Source of the DNA: an uncultured Mycoplasmatota bacterium
Lineage (GTDB): Bacteria > Bacillota_I > Bacilli_A > RF39 > UBA660
Direction of reading: 5' to 3'
NCBI GenBank assembly: GCA_900548695.1
Contig: URLC01000001.1
Coordinates: 186,001 to 250,000 of the forward strand
DNA: 64,000 bases
Shown here: piece by piece, positions 14,839-23,996 of the stretch
How the letters are laid out: each line of letters begins with the position of its first letter
Numbering within the stretch: position 1 is the stretch's first letter
Position numbers and translations under genes: made by a program
The notes under the pieces: generated by a model
What the model was told of the DNA's origin: nothing
The model's input: the letters and a program-made list of their open reading frames with translations, nothing else
Database searches by the model: none

Positions 14839-16733
14839 GTGAACAAGAAATTGTTAGAAGAGAAAAATTAAAGAATATTAAAAATCCTTATCCAGAAAGA
14901 TTTGAAGTTAATTACGAAATATCTGCTGCTAGTAAATTAGAAGACGGTGTAACTGGAGTTCGGGTTGCAGGACGTATTATTTTGATGCGTAAGATGGGAA
15001 AAATGAGCTTTTTGACTATTGGTGATGTTCAAGGTAAGATTCAAGTTTCTGTTAAGTTAGATATGATAGGTGAAGAAGCTTATCAAGAATTTAAAACTAA
15101 TTATGACCTTGGAGATTTTATTGGTGTAGAAGGTGAAATTTTTACTACTCATACTGGTGAAAAAACAGTTCGTGCTAATAGTATTATGTTTTTAGGAAAA
15201 GCTTTAAAACCGTTACCAGAAAAATTCCATGGTGTAGAAGACATTGAAACTATTTACCGTGAGAGGTATCTTGACTTAATTATGAATGATGATGCTAAAA
15301 GTAAGTTTTTATTTAGAAGTCGATTCATTCGTGAAATCAGAAATTATTTGGATGCTTTTGGGTATATTGAGATAGAAACACCTATTTTAAATAATAAAGC
15401 TAGTGGGGCTACTGCTAAACCTTTTATTACACACCATAATGCTTTGGATATTGATTTATATTTAAGAATCGCACCAGAAACTTATTTAAAACGTGCAGTT
15501 GTTGGTGGTTTTACTAAAGTGTTTGAAATTGCTAGATGTTTTAGAAACGAAGGTATTGATGCAACACACTTACAAGACTTTACAATGATTGAAGGGTATT
15601 GTGCTTATTATAATTATAAGGATAATATGAAGTTTTTAAAAGAAATGCTTCAATCTGTTATTATGAAGTTATTTGGTACTTTGACTATTACCATTGAAGA
15701 TAAAGAAGTAGATTTAAGTGGTGAATGGGAAGTTGTTAGTTTCCGTGATTTGATTTTGCGTTATAGTGATATTGATATTAAGAAATACAATACTAAGGAA
15801 AGTTTACTAGCTAAAATTAGAGAAGAAGCGATTGAAATTGATAGTGACACTCCACTTGAAAATTTAGGTTATGGTAATTTGGTTGATCAACTGTATAAAA
15901 AAGTAGCGAGAGTTCATATTGTAAATCCTATTTTCTTAACAGAACATCCAACTAGCTTAAGTCCACTTGCTAGAGCTAATGATGATGACCCTACTATTAC
16001 GGATCGTTTCCAATTAGTAATTAATGGAGCTGAAATTATTAATGCTTACTCTGAACTTGTCGATCCTCAGGAACAAGCTCGTCGTCTAGAAGAACAAGCT
16101 AGTTTGAAAGCATCAGGTGATGAAGAGGCAATGCCAATGGATAATGACTATATTTCTGCTATGGAATGTGGTATGCCACCAATCAGTGGTTGGGGTATGG
16201 GTATTGATCGTGTAGTTCAACTTTTAACAAATTCACAAAATATTAAAGATGTTATTTTATTTCCGCTTATGAGACCTTTAGGTAGTGATAGTGTGAATCA
16301 TACAGTAACAACTTTCTCAGCAGTTTCTAATAATGAAGAAAAGTCAGTTGAGAAGATTGATTTTTCTAAGGTAAAAATTGAGCCTTTGTTTGAAGAAATG
16401 ATTGATTTTGAAACCTTTAGTAAATCAGATTTTAGAGCTGTTAAAATCAAAGATTGTGTTGCTGTTCCCAAAAGTAAAAAGCTGCTTCAATTTACTTTAG
16501 ATGATGGAACCGATACAGATCGTATTATCTTAAGTGGAATTCATGAATATTATGAGCCAGAAGAACTTATTGGTAAAACAGCAATTGCAATTGTAAATTT
16601 ACCTCCAAAGAAGATGATGGGCATTGATTCTTGCGGTATGTTAATTTCAGCAGTTCATGAAGAAGATGGTAAAGAAGCTCTTAATTTACTTATGGTTGAT
16701 AATCGAATTCCTGCGGGAGCTAAATTATATTAA
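14826..16733 (+). CDS. lysS: Lysyl-tRNA synthetase (class II) fused to a Trbp111-type tRNA-binding domain
   Basis: Charges tRNA-Lys. The N-terminal anticodon-binding OB fold (VRVAGRIILMRKMGKMSF) and the class II core (motif 2 FRNEGIDATHLQDFTMIE, motif 3 GWGMGIDRVVQLL) fill about 500 residues, the normal enzyme. About 110 more residues follow from near 521: FSKSDFRAVKIKDCVAV, KSKKLLQFTLDDG and LPPKKMMGIDSCGMLIS. These are the marks of the EMAPII/Trbp111 tRNA-binding OB domain that normally ends MetRS. At 635 aa it is clearly longer than the usual ~490-500. The ATG overlaps the RDD gene and has AAAGGAG upstream. Confidence 0.96.
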   Translation: MRELSEQEIVRREKLKNIKNPYPERFEVNYEISAASKLEDGVTGVRVAGRIILMRKMGKMSFLTIGDVQGKIQVSVKLDMIGEEAYQEFKTNYDLGDFIGVEGEIFTTHTGEKTVRANSIMFLGKALKPLPEKFHGVEDIETIYRERYLDLIMNDDAKSKFLFRSRFIREIRNYLDAFGYIEIETPILNNKASGATAKPFITHHNALDIDLYLRIAPETYLKRAVVGGFTKVFEIARCFRNEGIDATHLQDFTMIEGYCAYYNYKDNMKFLKEMLQSVIMKLFGTLTITIEDKEVDLSGEWEVVSFRDLILRYSDIDIKKYNTKESLLAKIREEAIEIDSDTPLENLGYGNLVDQLYKKVARVHIVNPIFLTEHPTSLSPLARANDDDPTITDRFQLVINGAEIINAYSELVDPQEQARRLEEQASLKASGDEEAMPMDNDYISAMECGMPPISGWGMGIDRVVQLLTNSQNIKDVILFPLMRPLGSDSVNHTVTTFSAVSNNEEKSVEKIDFSKVKIEPLFEEMIDFETFSKSDFRAVKIKDCVAVPKSKKLLQFTLDDGTDTDRIILSGIHEYYEPEELIGKTAIAIVNLPPKKMMGIDSCGMLISAVHEEDGKEALNLLMVDNRIPAGAKLY

Positions 16734-16790
16734 TTAGTACTTTCTGAGATACTTAAGAGAATGTAATTATATTCATTAATAAGCTTTTAA

Positions 16791-16815
16791 AAAGACTCTA
16801 TATTGGGTCTTTTTT
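16791..16815 (+). terminator. Intrinsic terminator after lysS
   Basis: AAAGACTC and GGGTCTTT with one G-T pair, followed by a T run. Confidence 0.75.
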
Positions 16816-16858
16816 CTTTATATTTCACTAAATTTTCATAAAAAAAGAAGTCAAAAGC

Positions 16859-16887
16859 TTGTAAATTTTTTTCTATGTCAGTATAAT
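16859..16887 (+). promoter_or_regulatory. Promoter of the YfcC-like transporter gene
   Basis: TTGTAA (16859-16864), 17 bases, TATAAT (16882-16887), just before a GGGAGG ribosome site. Confidence 0.75.
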
Positions 16888-16905
16888 GATAATGGGAGGT
16901 TAATT

Positions 16906-18426
16906 ATGAAGAAACATAATACATTCAAAGTCGTTCTTATTACATTATTAGTGTTAATGTTACTTACTTGGATATTACCAGCTGCTTATTTTTCAAGTAG
17001 TTATGTTGACCAAGGACGCGTTCAAATGGGACTATTTGATCTATTCAATTATCCTACGGTAGCAATTTCTTATTTTGGGTATATTGCTGTATTCTTATTA
17101 GTCGTTGGAGGATTTTATGGTGTACTAAATAAAATTGGTGCATATCGTAACATGTTGGATAGATTAGTTTCTAAGTGTAAGGGTAAAGAAGTAGTGGTTT
17201 TATCTATTATGATGGTGCTTATTGCTCTTCTTACATCTTTCTGTGGATTACAGTTAGGATTAATTATTTTCTTTCCAATGTTGGTATCAATTATCTTACT
17301 AATGGGATTTGATAAGATAGTAGCTACTCTAGCTATTGTTGGTTCTACTATGATTGGTATTTTAGGTACTACATTTGGATATAATAATACTGGAATTATT
17401 CCTAGTATTTTAGGAAATGAATTTGCTGATAATATGTTAGTTAAAGGTATTTTATTATTCTTAGGAATGGTATTATTAATCTTTAATACAATATTATATA
17501 TTAAGAAAGCAAATAAGAAGAAAGCAACTATTAAAAAAGTTACTGCTAAGAAAGAAGCTAAGACTTCTAAAGGTAGCAAAAATGCAAAAACTAAATCTTC
17601 TAAGGAAACTAAAGCAGCAGTTAAAGAAGAAGAAGTTATTGTAGTTACTGATGAAGAAGAAGATTCTTATATACCAGCTGAAATTAGTGGTAAAAAACAT
17701 ACTATTTGGCCATTAGTGTTAGTATTTTCTATTATTTTTATTATTTTAGTTTTAGCTTTCATTTCATGGTCAGGTGCTTTTGGAATAACTGCTTTTGAAG
17801 ATGCAACAGCAGCAGTTACTGGATTTGAGGTATTTGGATTTAATTTATTTGGTAAATTATTAGGTACTGTTAATCCATTTGGTGCTTGGACTATCATTAA
17901 TATGATTACTGTATTAGTAGTATTTATGTTTGTTTTAACTTTAGTATATAAGGTTAAATTTGATGATGTAATTGATGGTTTTGTTGCTGGATGTAAGAAA
18001 GCTTTAGGACCAGCTGTAATTACTGTATTACTATATACTATTTTAGTAATGGTAACATATCATCCATTCCAATTAGTGATTTATAAAGCTATTTTAGGAC
18101 TTACTGAAGGATTTAATGTATTTACTACATTTATAGTAAGTATTTTATCTGCATTCTTCAATGTAGATACTAGTTATGCATTCCAAAGTTCTTTACCATA
18201 TTTAGCTAGTATTGTTACTAATGCTGATAATTATCCAATTATCGCAGTTGTATATCAAGCAGCATACGGATTTACTATGTTGTTTGCTCCAACTAGTTTA
18301 ATTTTAATGGGAATGTTATCTTACTTAAAAGTTCCTTATTCAAAATGGTTAAAAACTATTTGGAAATTATTATTAGAATTATTAGTTGTTTTACTTATTG
18401 TATTTACAGTATTAATTTTAATTTAA
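16906..18426 (+). CDS. YfcC/DcuC-like ion or carboxylate transporter with a Lys/Ala-rich central loop
   Basis: A polytopic membrane protein of 506 aa with about ten to twelve predicted segments in two halves. The start (TWILPAAYF, then VDQGRVQMGLFDLF) and FGYIAVFLLVVGGFYGVLNK resemble the YfcC/arginine-ornithine antiporter-like group of the ion-transporter superfamily. Between the halves is a soluble insertion at about 200-262, first Lys/Ala/Thr/Ser-rich (KKVTAKKEAKTSKGSK) and then acidic (VTDEEEDS). Such a histone-tail-like loop is not usual in the family. Substrate cannot be told from sequence. It has its own promoter and terminator. Confidence 0.75.
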   Translation: MKKHNTFKVVLITLLVLMLLTWILPAAYFSSSYVDQGRVQMGLFDLFNYPTVAISYFGYIAVFLLVVGGFYGVLNKIGAYRNMLDRLVSKCKGKEVVVLSIMMVLIALLTSFCGLQLGLIIFFPMLVSIILLMGFDKIVATLAIVGSTMIGILGTTFGYNNTGIIPSILGNEFADNMLVKGILLFLGMVLLIFNTILYIKKANKKKATIKKVTAKKEAKTSKGSKNAKTKSSKETKAAVKEEEVIVVTDEEEDSYIPAEISGKKHTIWPLVLVFSIIFIILVLAFISWSGAFGITAFEDATAAVTGFEVFGFNLFGKLLGTVNPFGAWTIINMITVLVVFMFVLTLVYKVKFDDVIDGFVAGCKKALGPAVITVLLYTILVMVTYHPFQLVIYKAILGLTEGFNVFTTFIVSILSAFFNVDTSYAFQSSLPYLASIVTNADNYPIIAVVYQAAYGFTMLFAPTSLILMGMLSYLKVPYSKWLKTIWKLLLELLVVLLIVFTVLILI

Positions 18427-18428
18427 TG

Positions 18429-18453
18429 AAAGAGTCTTAAGACTCTTTTTTTT
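18429..18453 (+). terminator. Intrinsic terminator after the transporter
   Basis: AAAGAGTC-TTAA-GACTCTTT perfect stem followed by T. Confidence 0.85.
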
Positions 18454-18527
18454 GTCAGTTTTTTGGGTATGTTATTTCTTGAATGAAACATAGTTTTGTT
18501 TTTACAATAGTTATAGGAGATGATTTT

Positions 18528-20753
18528 ATGTTTTCAAGATTTACTGAAGATGCTCAAAAAATTTTAATTATGGCAAAAAAAGAGATGCAAGAATTAAAGC
18601 ATCCTTATGTTAGCAGTGAACATTTATTGTTATCTATTTTACATTATTCTTCACCAAAATTTATTTCATTTTTAGCTTCTTGTAACCTTACTTATGATAA
18701 TTTCAGAAAAGAAGTTATTAAAATTTTGGGGTGTGGGAATAAAGAAAGTGATTGGTTTTTATATACACCATTATTGAAAAAGATGATTGAAAATGCTATT
18801 TTAGATAGTAAAGATGATGGTGAAGAAGTAAATGTTGAACGTTTGTTTTTAGCAATACTAGAAGAAGGAGAAGGTGTTGCTAATAGAATAATGATGGGTA
18901 TGGGAATAGATTTAGATTTCTTATATGATAAATTTTCTAATAAATTTGTTAAGGGAAATAACTTTAAAAACAGTAAATTATATATAGATGATATTGCTGT
19001 TGATTTAACAGAGCAGGCAAGAAATGGAGAATTCGATCCTGTTATAGGAAGGGATATGCAAATTCAAAGAATGATAGAAATTCTTTTAAGAAGAAAGAAA
19101 AATAATCCATTATTGATAGGAGAAGCCGGAGTTGGTAAAACAGCATTGGTAGAGGAATTATCCCGAAGGGTTGCGCTTGGCCTTGTACCTAACGAGTTAA
19201 AGGATACAAGGGTACTTAGTGTTTCTATTTCATCCCTTGTTGCAGGTACTAAATATCGTGGAGAATTTGAAGAGAGGTTAAATAAAATGATAGAGGAGCT
19301 TGAACAAGCTTCTAACGTTATTTTGTTTATAGATGAAATTCATACTATTATAGGAGCTGGAGGGGCTGAAGGAGCCATTGATGCTTCTAATATTTTAAAA
19401 CCCTATTTGGCTCGAGGTAAGATTAAAGTTATAGGTGCAACTACTAATTATGAATATATGAAGTTCTTAGAGAATGATAAAGCTTTTGATAGAAGATTTC
19501 AAAAAGTTATGGTGGAAGAAGCTAGCAATTCTGAAACTAAAGAAATTTTACTTAATTTAAAAGAAATTTATGAAGATTATCATGGCGTGTTATTAACTAA
19601 TCAGATATTAGAATCTATAGTAGATTTATCTACTCGATATTTTTCTATGGGTAAACAACCTGATAAGGCGATAGACTTACTTGATGAAGCATGTTCTAAG
19701 GCTGTTACTGTTGATACTATTGGTAATAAAAAAATAAAACAGCTACAATATGAGCTTAGTGATGTAGTTGATAGGAAAAATCAATTTATTATTGAACATA
19801 AATTTAAAGAAGCTGCCAAATTAAGAGAAGAAGAACAGTTCTTAAAATCCAAATTAAATAAATTAGAATTAAAGAATATGAGTAATGATAAGAAAGAATT
19901 AACTTTAGATATTATTTATGATGTGATTTATGAGAGAACTAAGATACCAGTTCGTAAGTTGTTAAGTATGAATGCTTTAGCTATTAAGAAAGAGTTATCA
20001 CAAAAAGTATATGGTCAAGATAAAGTTATAGATAAAGTTGTGACACTTTTTTTGCAAAAGACAGATAGGGTTTCACCGAAATCGTTACTTTTTGTTGGGA
20101 AGAGTGGAGTTGGTAAGACTTTCTTGGTAAAAGAATTTGCCAAACTTCTTTATCCAAAAGACGGTTTTATTAGATTAGATATGAGCGAGTATAGAGATAT
20201 TAGTTCTATTTCTAAAATTATTGGCTCAGCTCCGGGGTATGTGGGCTATCAAGATCATAATACTTTATTAGATAAGATAAAATTACATCCATATGCTATT
20301 TTGCTTTTAGATGAAATTGAAAAGGCGCATCCACATGTACTTAAATTGTTTTTGCAAGTATTAGATGATGGGGTAATGACGACTGCTTATGGAGAAAGCG
20401 TTTCTTTTCAAAATGTAATGGTTTTCATGACTTCTAATCTGGGTTGTGATAGAGATTCTATAGGTTTTTTAGATAAAAATGAAGTATTAGTTTTGGATAA
20501 AATAAAATCATTTTTAGGCGTTGAATTAGTAAATAGATTGGACTCTGTTATATTATTTGATAATTTTTCGGAAAAAACAATTGAGAAAATTATATTTTCT
20601 AAAGTAAGTGATAAATATAAAGATTTATCTTTAGCTGAAAGAAAAAAAATAGTCTTGGATGTTAAAAATAAGTCTCAGTATGAGCAGTATGGAGCTAGGA
20701 AAGTTGATAAAATTATTGAACAGTATGATTTTAAATACAGTTTGTATACATAA
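18528..20753 (+). CDS. clpC: ClpC-type AAA+ unfoldase
   Basis: Hsp100 unfoldase that feeds proteins to ClpP. The 741-residue product has a Clp N-domain (FTEDAQKILIMAKKEM...SSEHLLLSIL), a first AAA domain with Walker A GEAGVGKT at 198-205 and LFIDEIHT, a UVR-like middle segment (HKFKEAAKLREEE), and a second AAA domain with VGKSGVGKT, LLLDEIEKAH and TSNLG. It is about 70 residues shorter than B. subtilis ClpC. ATG 18528 follows TAGGAGATG; the upstream ATG lies in the promoter. ctsR, mcsA and mcsB, the usual partners upstream of clpC, are absent here. A TTGAAT/TACAAT pair at 18479-18508 is the likely promoter. Confidence 0.93.
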   Translation: MFSRFTEDAQKILIMAKKEMQELKHPYVSSEHLLLSILHYSSPKFISFLASCNLTYDNFRKEVIKILGCGNKESDWFLYTPLLKKMIENAILDSKDDGEEVNVERLFLAILEEGEGVANRIMMGMGIDLDFLYDKFSNKFVKGNNFKNSKLYIDDIAVDLTEQARNGEFDPVIGRDMQIQRMIEILLRRKKNNPLLIGEAGVGKTALVEELSRRVALGLVPNELKDTRVLSVSISSLVAGTKYRGEFEERLNKMIEELEQASNVILFIDEIHTIIGAGGAEGAIDASNILKPYLARGKIKVIGATTNYEYMKFLENDKAFDRRFQKVMVEEASNSETKEILLNLKEIYEDYHGVLLTNQILESIVDLSTRYFSMGKQPDKAIDLLDEACSKAVTVDTIGNKKIKQLQYELSDVVDRKNQFIIEHKFKEAAKLREEEQFLKSKLNKLELKNMSNDKKELTLDIIYDVIYERTKIPVRKLLSMNALAIKKELSQKVYGQDKVIDKVVTLFLQKTDRVSPKSLLFVGKSGVGKTFLVKEFAKLLYPKDGFIRLDMSEYRDISSISKIIGSAPGYVGYQDHNTLLDKIKLHPYAILLLDEIEKAHPHVLKLFLQVLDDGVMTTAYGESVSFQNVMVFMTSNLGCDRDSIGFLDKNEVLVLDKIKSFLGVELVNRLDSVILFDNFSEKTIEKIIFSKVSDKYKDLSLAERKKIVLDVKNKSQYEQYGARKVDKIIEQYDFKYSLYT

Positions 20754-20764
20754 CTGTATTTTTT
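20735..20764 (+). terminator. Intrinsic terminator overlapping the clpC stop
   Basis: ATACAG and CTGTAT flank a 13-base loop containing the stop codon, then TTTTT. Confidence 0.7.
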
Positions 20765-20801
20765 CTATTTTGTATGTGATATACTAGTAATAGGTGATTT
20801 T

Positions 20802-22193
20802 ATGAAATTATATAATACTTTATCAAGACAAATCGAAGATTTTGTTCCTTATGAAAAAGGAAAAGTAAAATTATATACTTGTGGACCAACCGTTTACCAT
20901 TATGCCCATATTGGTAATATTCGTAATTATATAGGTCATGACATTTTAGACAAGACATTAAGGTATTTAGGTTATGAAGTAACTAGGGCGATGAATATTA
21001 CAGATGTTGGTCATTTAACTAGTGATTCTGATTCTGGTGAAGATAAAATGGAACTTGCTAAAAAAAGAGAACACAAGTCAGCTATGGAAATTGCTAAATT
21101 TTATACGGAGGCTTTTTTTGAGGATTTTAAATTAGTGAATTGTAGGATGCCAGAAATAGTATCACCTGCTACTGATAATATTTCTGAGTATATTAAGATT
21201 ATTGAAAAACTATTAGATAATGGTTTTGCTTATCTGTCTGGTGGCAATGTTTATTTTGATACAAGTAAGTTAGATGATTATTATGTTTTAACAAATCATC
21301 AAGAAGATAGTTTGGTTGTAGGAGCCCGTGAGGGTGTTGAAGAAGATAGTAATAAGAAAAATCAAGCTGACTTTGTATTATGGTTTACTACTAGTAAATT
21401 TGAAAATCATGAGTTATTATGGGATTCACCATGGGGTAAAGGTTATCCTGGTTGGCATATTGAATGTACAGGTATTTCTATTAAATACTTAGGTGAACAT
21501 TTAGATATTCATGGTGGTGGGGTTGATAATATTTTTCCGCATCATACTAATGAAATTGCTCAAAGTGAAGCTTATTTAGGACATAAGTGGTGTAATTATT
21601 GGTTTCATAATGAACATTTACTAGATGATACTGGTAAGATGAGTAAATCAAACGGAGCTATATTAACAGTTGCTTTGTTAAAAGAAAAAGGATATGATCC
21701 GTTAGCATTTCGTTTTATGTGTTTAAATTCACATTATAGAAAACAACTAGTATTTTCTTATGATGCCTTGGATCAAGCTTTTGCTACTTTAAAGAAACTA
21801 CGTAATAGAATTTCTTTACTTTCTTCTGATTCGGTGAGGGATGAAGAATTATTTAGAAAGTATCGAGTTAAATTTGTTGAGGAATTGGAAGATGACTTAA
21901 ATACGGCTAATGCTATTTCTGTCTTGTATGAGGTATTAAAAGATGATTCGATGAATGAGACAACAAAGCTTGCTTTGATAAAGGATTTTGATAAGGTTTT
22001 ATCACTTGATTTAGTTCAAGAAAAAAAAGTAGCTGAAAATGAAGAATTTATTTTGGAATTAATTGCTAAAAGAACAGAAGCTAAAAAAAATAAAGATTTT
22101 GCATTGGCAGATTCTATTAGAGAAGAGTTATTAACCCAAGGTATTAAATTAATCGATGGTAGAGATGGAACTAGTTATGAAGTTTTAGGGTAA
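20802..22193 (+). CDS. cysS: Cysteinyl-tRNA synthetase
   Basis: Class I enzyme, 463 aa. The zinc-binding Cys27 lies in YTCGPTVY, the HIGH motif is HIGN at 37-40, and the later zinc ligands are in WHIECTG and FPHHTNEIAQSEA. KMSKS is in GKMSKSNGAI. AGGTGA precedes the ATG, and a TATACT just upstream marks a probable promoter. The order cysS-mrnC-rlmB-sigH-secE-nusG is that of Bacillus, without cysE and yacP. Confidence 0.96.
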   Translation: MKLYNTLSRQIEDFVPYEKGKVKLYTCGPTVYHYAHIGNIRNYIGHDILDKTLRYLGYEVTRAMNITDVGHLTSDSDSGEDKMELAKKREHKSAMEIAKFYTEAFFEDFKLVNCRMPEIVSPATDNISEYIKIIEKLLDNGFAYLSGGNVYFDTSKLDDYYVLTNHQEDSLVVGAREGVEEDSNKKNQADFVLWFTTSKFENHELLWDSPWGKGYPGWHIECTGISIKYLGEHLDIHGGGVDNIFPHHTNEIAQSEAYLGHKWCNYWFHNEHLLDDTGKMSKSNGAILTVALLKEKGYDPLAFRFMCLNSHYRKQLVFSYDALDQAFATLKKLRNRISLLSSDSVRDEELFRKYRVKFVEELEDDLNTANAISVLYEVLKDDSMNETTKLALIKDFDKVLSLDLVQEKKVAENEEFILELIAKRTEAKKNKDFALADSIREELLTQGIKLIDGRDGTSYEVLG

Positions 22194-22205
22194 AATTTTA
22201 TCAAG

Positions 22206-22241
22206 AGAAAAAGATTGATTAGTATTTCTTTTTCTTTTCTT
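22206..22241 (+). terminator. Probable terminator after cysS
   Basis: AGAAAAAGA (22206-22214) pairs with TCTTTTTCT (22227-22235), followed by a T-rich stretch. Confidence 0.6.
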
Positions 22242-22267
22242 TAGCGTTTTAGTTAGGTGGTGAAGTT

Positions 22268-22651
22268 ATGAACATTAAGGAAATTAACGTATTGGTACTT
22301 GCTTATTTAGGAGATACTATTTACGAAAATTATGTTCGACATTTTTTAATAAACCAAGGTTATGGTAATGTTGATCTTTTACAAAAGGCAGCTGTTAAGT
22401 TTGTTAGCGCGAAGAGTCAAGCTACATATCTTAGAAGAATGATGGATGAAGAGTTTTTATCTGATGATGAAATATCTATTGTTAAACGGGCTAGAAATTA
22501 TAAAACCACTTCTCATCCTAAGAGTTGTGATATAGTTACTTATAAATATGCTACTGGGCTTGAGGCTTTGATTGGATATTTGGAGTTAGATAATAATAAA
22601 GAGAGAATAGATGAAATTATGAATTTTATCTTGGAGGAGAATTTATGTTAG
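22268..22651 (+). CDS. mrnC: Mini-ribonuclease III
   Basis: RNase III-like nuclease without a double-strand RNA-binding domain; in Bacillus it matures 23S rRNA. The 127-residue product has the catalytic block VLAYLGDTIYENYVRHFL and the later GLEALIGYLEL, with acidic residues in the expected places. GGTGGTGA precedes the ATG. rlmB begins seven bases before its stop, so the two rRNA-maturation genes are coupled. Confidence 0.93.
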   Translation: MNIKEINVLVLAYLGDTIYENYVRHFLINQGYGNVDLLQKAAVKFVSAKSQATYLRRMMDEEFLSDDEISIVKRARNYKTTSHPKSCDIVTYKYATGLEALIGYLELDNNKERIDEIMNFILEENLC

Positions 22652-23343
22652 TATTTGGTCGTAACGTAGCAATAGAATTATTAAAAAATCCTAAAAAGAT
22701 TCAAAAAATAGTTTTACAAAAAGGTTTTGATGACAAAAAGATTATTTCTCTTATTGAAAAAGAAAAGTTTTCTATACAATATTTAGAAAAACAGGAAATT
22801 GATCGTTTGGCAAATGGAGTTCATCAGGGTATAGTACTTTATGTTCGAGATTACCGGTATTATTCTTTAGCTGAAGTTTTAAATGATAATACTTCTTTTG
22901 TTGTTGCTCTTGATCATATAGAAGACCCTCACAATTTTGGGGCGATTGTTAGAACTTGCGAAGCAGCTGGTGTTGATTTCATTATTATTCCGAAAGACCG
23001 TCAAGTTCAAGTTAATGCTACAGTTATGAAAACTAGCGTTGGAACTTTAGAACGAGTTAAAATTGTACAAGTTGCTAATTTGGCTAATACTTTAGATATT
23101 TTGAAGAAAGAAAATTTTTGGGTAGTCGGTACTGCGTTGGAGGATAGTGTTGATTATCGAGAAATTGATTATTCTGGTAAAACGGTTTTGGTTATTGGTA
23201 ATGAAGGCTTTGGAATGTCAAATTTAGTTAGGAAAAAATGTGATTTTGTTGCAAAAATTCCAATGTATGGCACTACAAATAGTTTAAATGCTTCGGTTGC
23301 TAGTGGAATTATGATATACGAGGTAATTCGAAATAGAAAGTAG
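22645..23343 (+). CDS. rlmB: 23S rRNA ribose methyltransferase, TrmH/SpoU family (RlmB-like)
   Basis: SAM-dependent 2'-O-methyltransferase with the trefoil-knot SPOUT fold. A small N-terminal substrate-binding domain (about 1-75) precedes the catalytic domain with LDHIEDPHNFGAIVRTCEA (motif 1), VIGNEGFGMS (motif 2) and TTNSLNASVASGI (motif 3). The length of 232 aa is typical. GGAGGA precedes the ATG inside the end of mrnC. Confidence 0.93.
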   Translation: MLVFGRNVAIELLKNPKKIQKIVLQKGFDDKKIISLIEKEKFSIQYLEKQEIDRLANGVHQGIVLYVRDYRYYSLAEVLNDNTSFVVALDHIEDPHNFGAIVRTCEAAGVDFIIIPKDRQVQVNATVMKTSVGTLERVKIVQVANLANTLDILKKENFWVVGTALEDSVDYREIDYSGKTVLVIGNEGFGMSNLVRKKCDFVAKIPMYGTTNSLNASVASGIMIYEVIRNRK

Positions 23344-23351
23344 AGGTTATT

Positions 23352-23945
23352 TTGGATTATAAAGAGATTAATGATTATGAAGTTTTATATTTAGTTAGCG
23401 AAGATATGGATGCTAGTTATGATATTTTGTTTCAAAAATATTTACCTATTATTAAAGCTGTTGCCAAAAGATATTTTCTTTTTGGACAAAACCATGGTGT
23501 TGAATTTCAAGATTTGGTACAGGAAGGTTATTTAGGGTTAAATAATGCCATTACAACTTATAATTCATCTTTAAATACGATTTTTTATACTTATGCTTGT
23601 TTATGTATTGAAAGAAATATTTCTGCTTATTGCCGGAGTATATCAGCTCAAAAACATGAACTTTTAAATACATCTATTTCGGATGATAAATATTCTTGTA
23701 CATTAGTTGAAGATTTTTCTGATATGTGTAGCTTTTATAAATTTGATACATTCGAATTACAAGAGGTACTACTGGAAAATCTGTATTTACTTAATTTGGA
23801 TACTCGTTGTGTATTTTTATTACGGTTTCATGGTTTTAGTTATATGGAAATATCTAAGTTGTTAGATATTTCTCTTTCGATGGTAGATGCCCAATTAAGT
23901 AAAGCTAGAAGATTTATGAAAAAAAGACTAGAAAGCTATTTTTAG
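23352..23945 (+). CDS. sigH: SigH-like RNA polymerase sigma factor
   Basis: Sigma-70 family factor, 197 aa. Region 2 is visible in FQDLVQEGYLGLNNAITTYN and YTYACLCIERNISAYCRSI, region 4 in RCVFLLRFHGFSYMEISKLLDIS...SKARRFMKKRL. The position between rlmB and secE is the place of sigH, the transition-state and sporulation factor, in Bacillus. A TTG start at 23352 fits AGAGGTT eight bases upstream and the family length; I see no better ATG. The sequence diverges strongly from Bacillus SigH, so promoter preference may differ. Confidence 0.85.
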   Translation: MDYKEINDYEVLYLVSEDMDASYDILFQKYLPIIKAVAKRYFLFGQNHGVEFQDLVQEGYLGLNNAITTYNSSLNTIFYTYACLCIERNISAYCRSISAQKHELLNTSISDDKYSCTLVEDFSDMCSFYKFDTFELQEVLLENLYLLNLDTRCVFLLRFHGFSYMEISKLLDISLSMVDAQLSKARRFMKKRLESYF

Positions 23946-23948
23946 AAA

Positions 23949-23977
23949 TTGAAAAATAATTAATTTTGGTTTACAAT
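23949..23977 (+). promoter_or_regulatory. Promoter of the tail-anchored kinase-like gene
   Basis: TTGAAA (23949-23954), 17 bases, TACAAT (23972-23977). Confidence 0.75.
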
Positions 23978-23996
23978 GATAATAGGTGAGGAGACT

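Noticed and set aside
17115..17579. Long antisense open frame in the transporter gene
   Set aside because: It has no ribosome site or promoter, and lies opposite a hydrophobic protein whose Leu/Ile codons give open reverse frames in AT-rich DNA.
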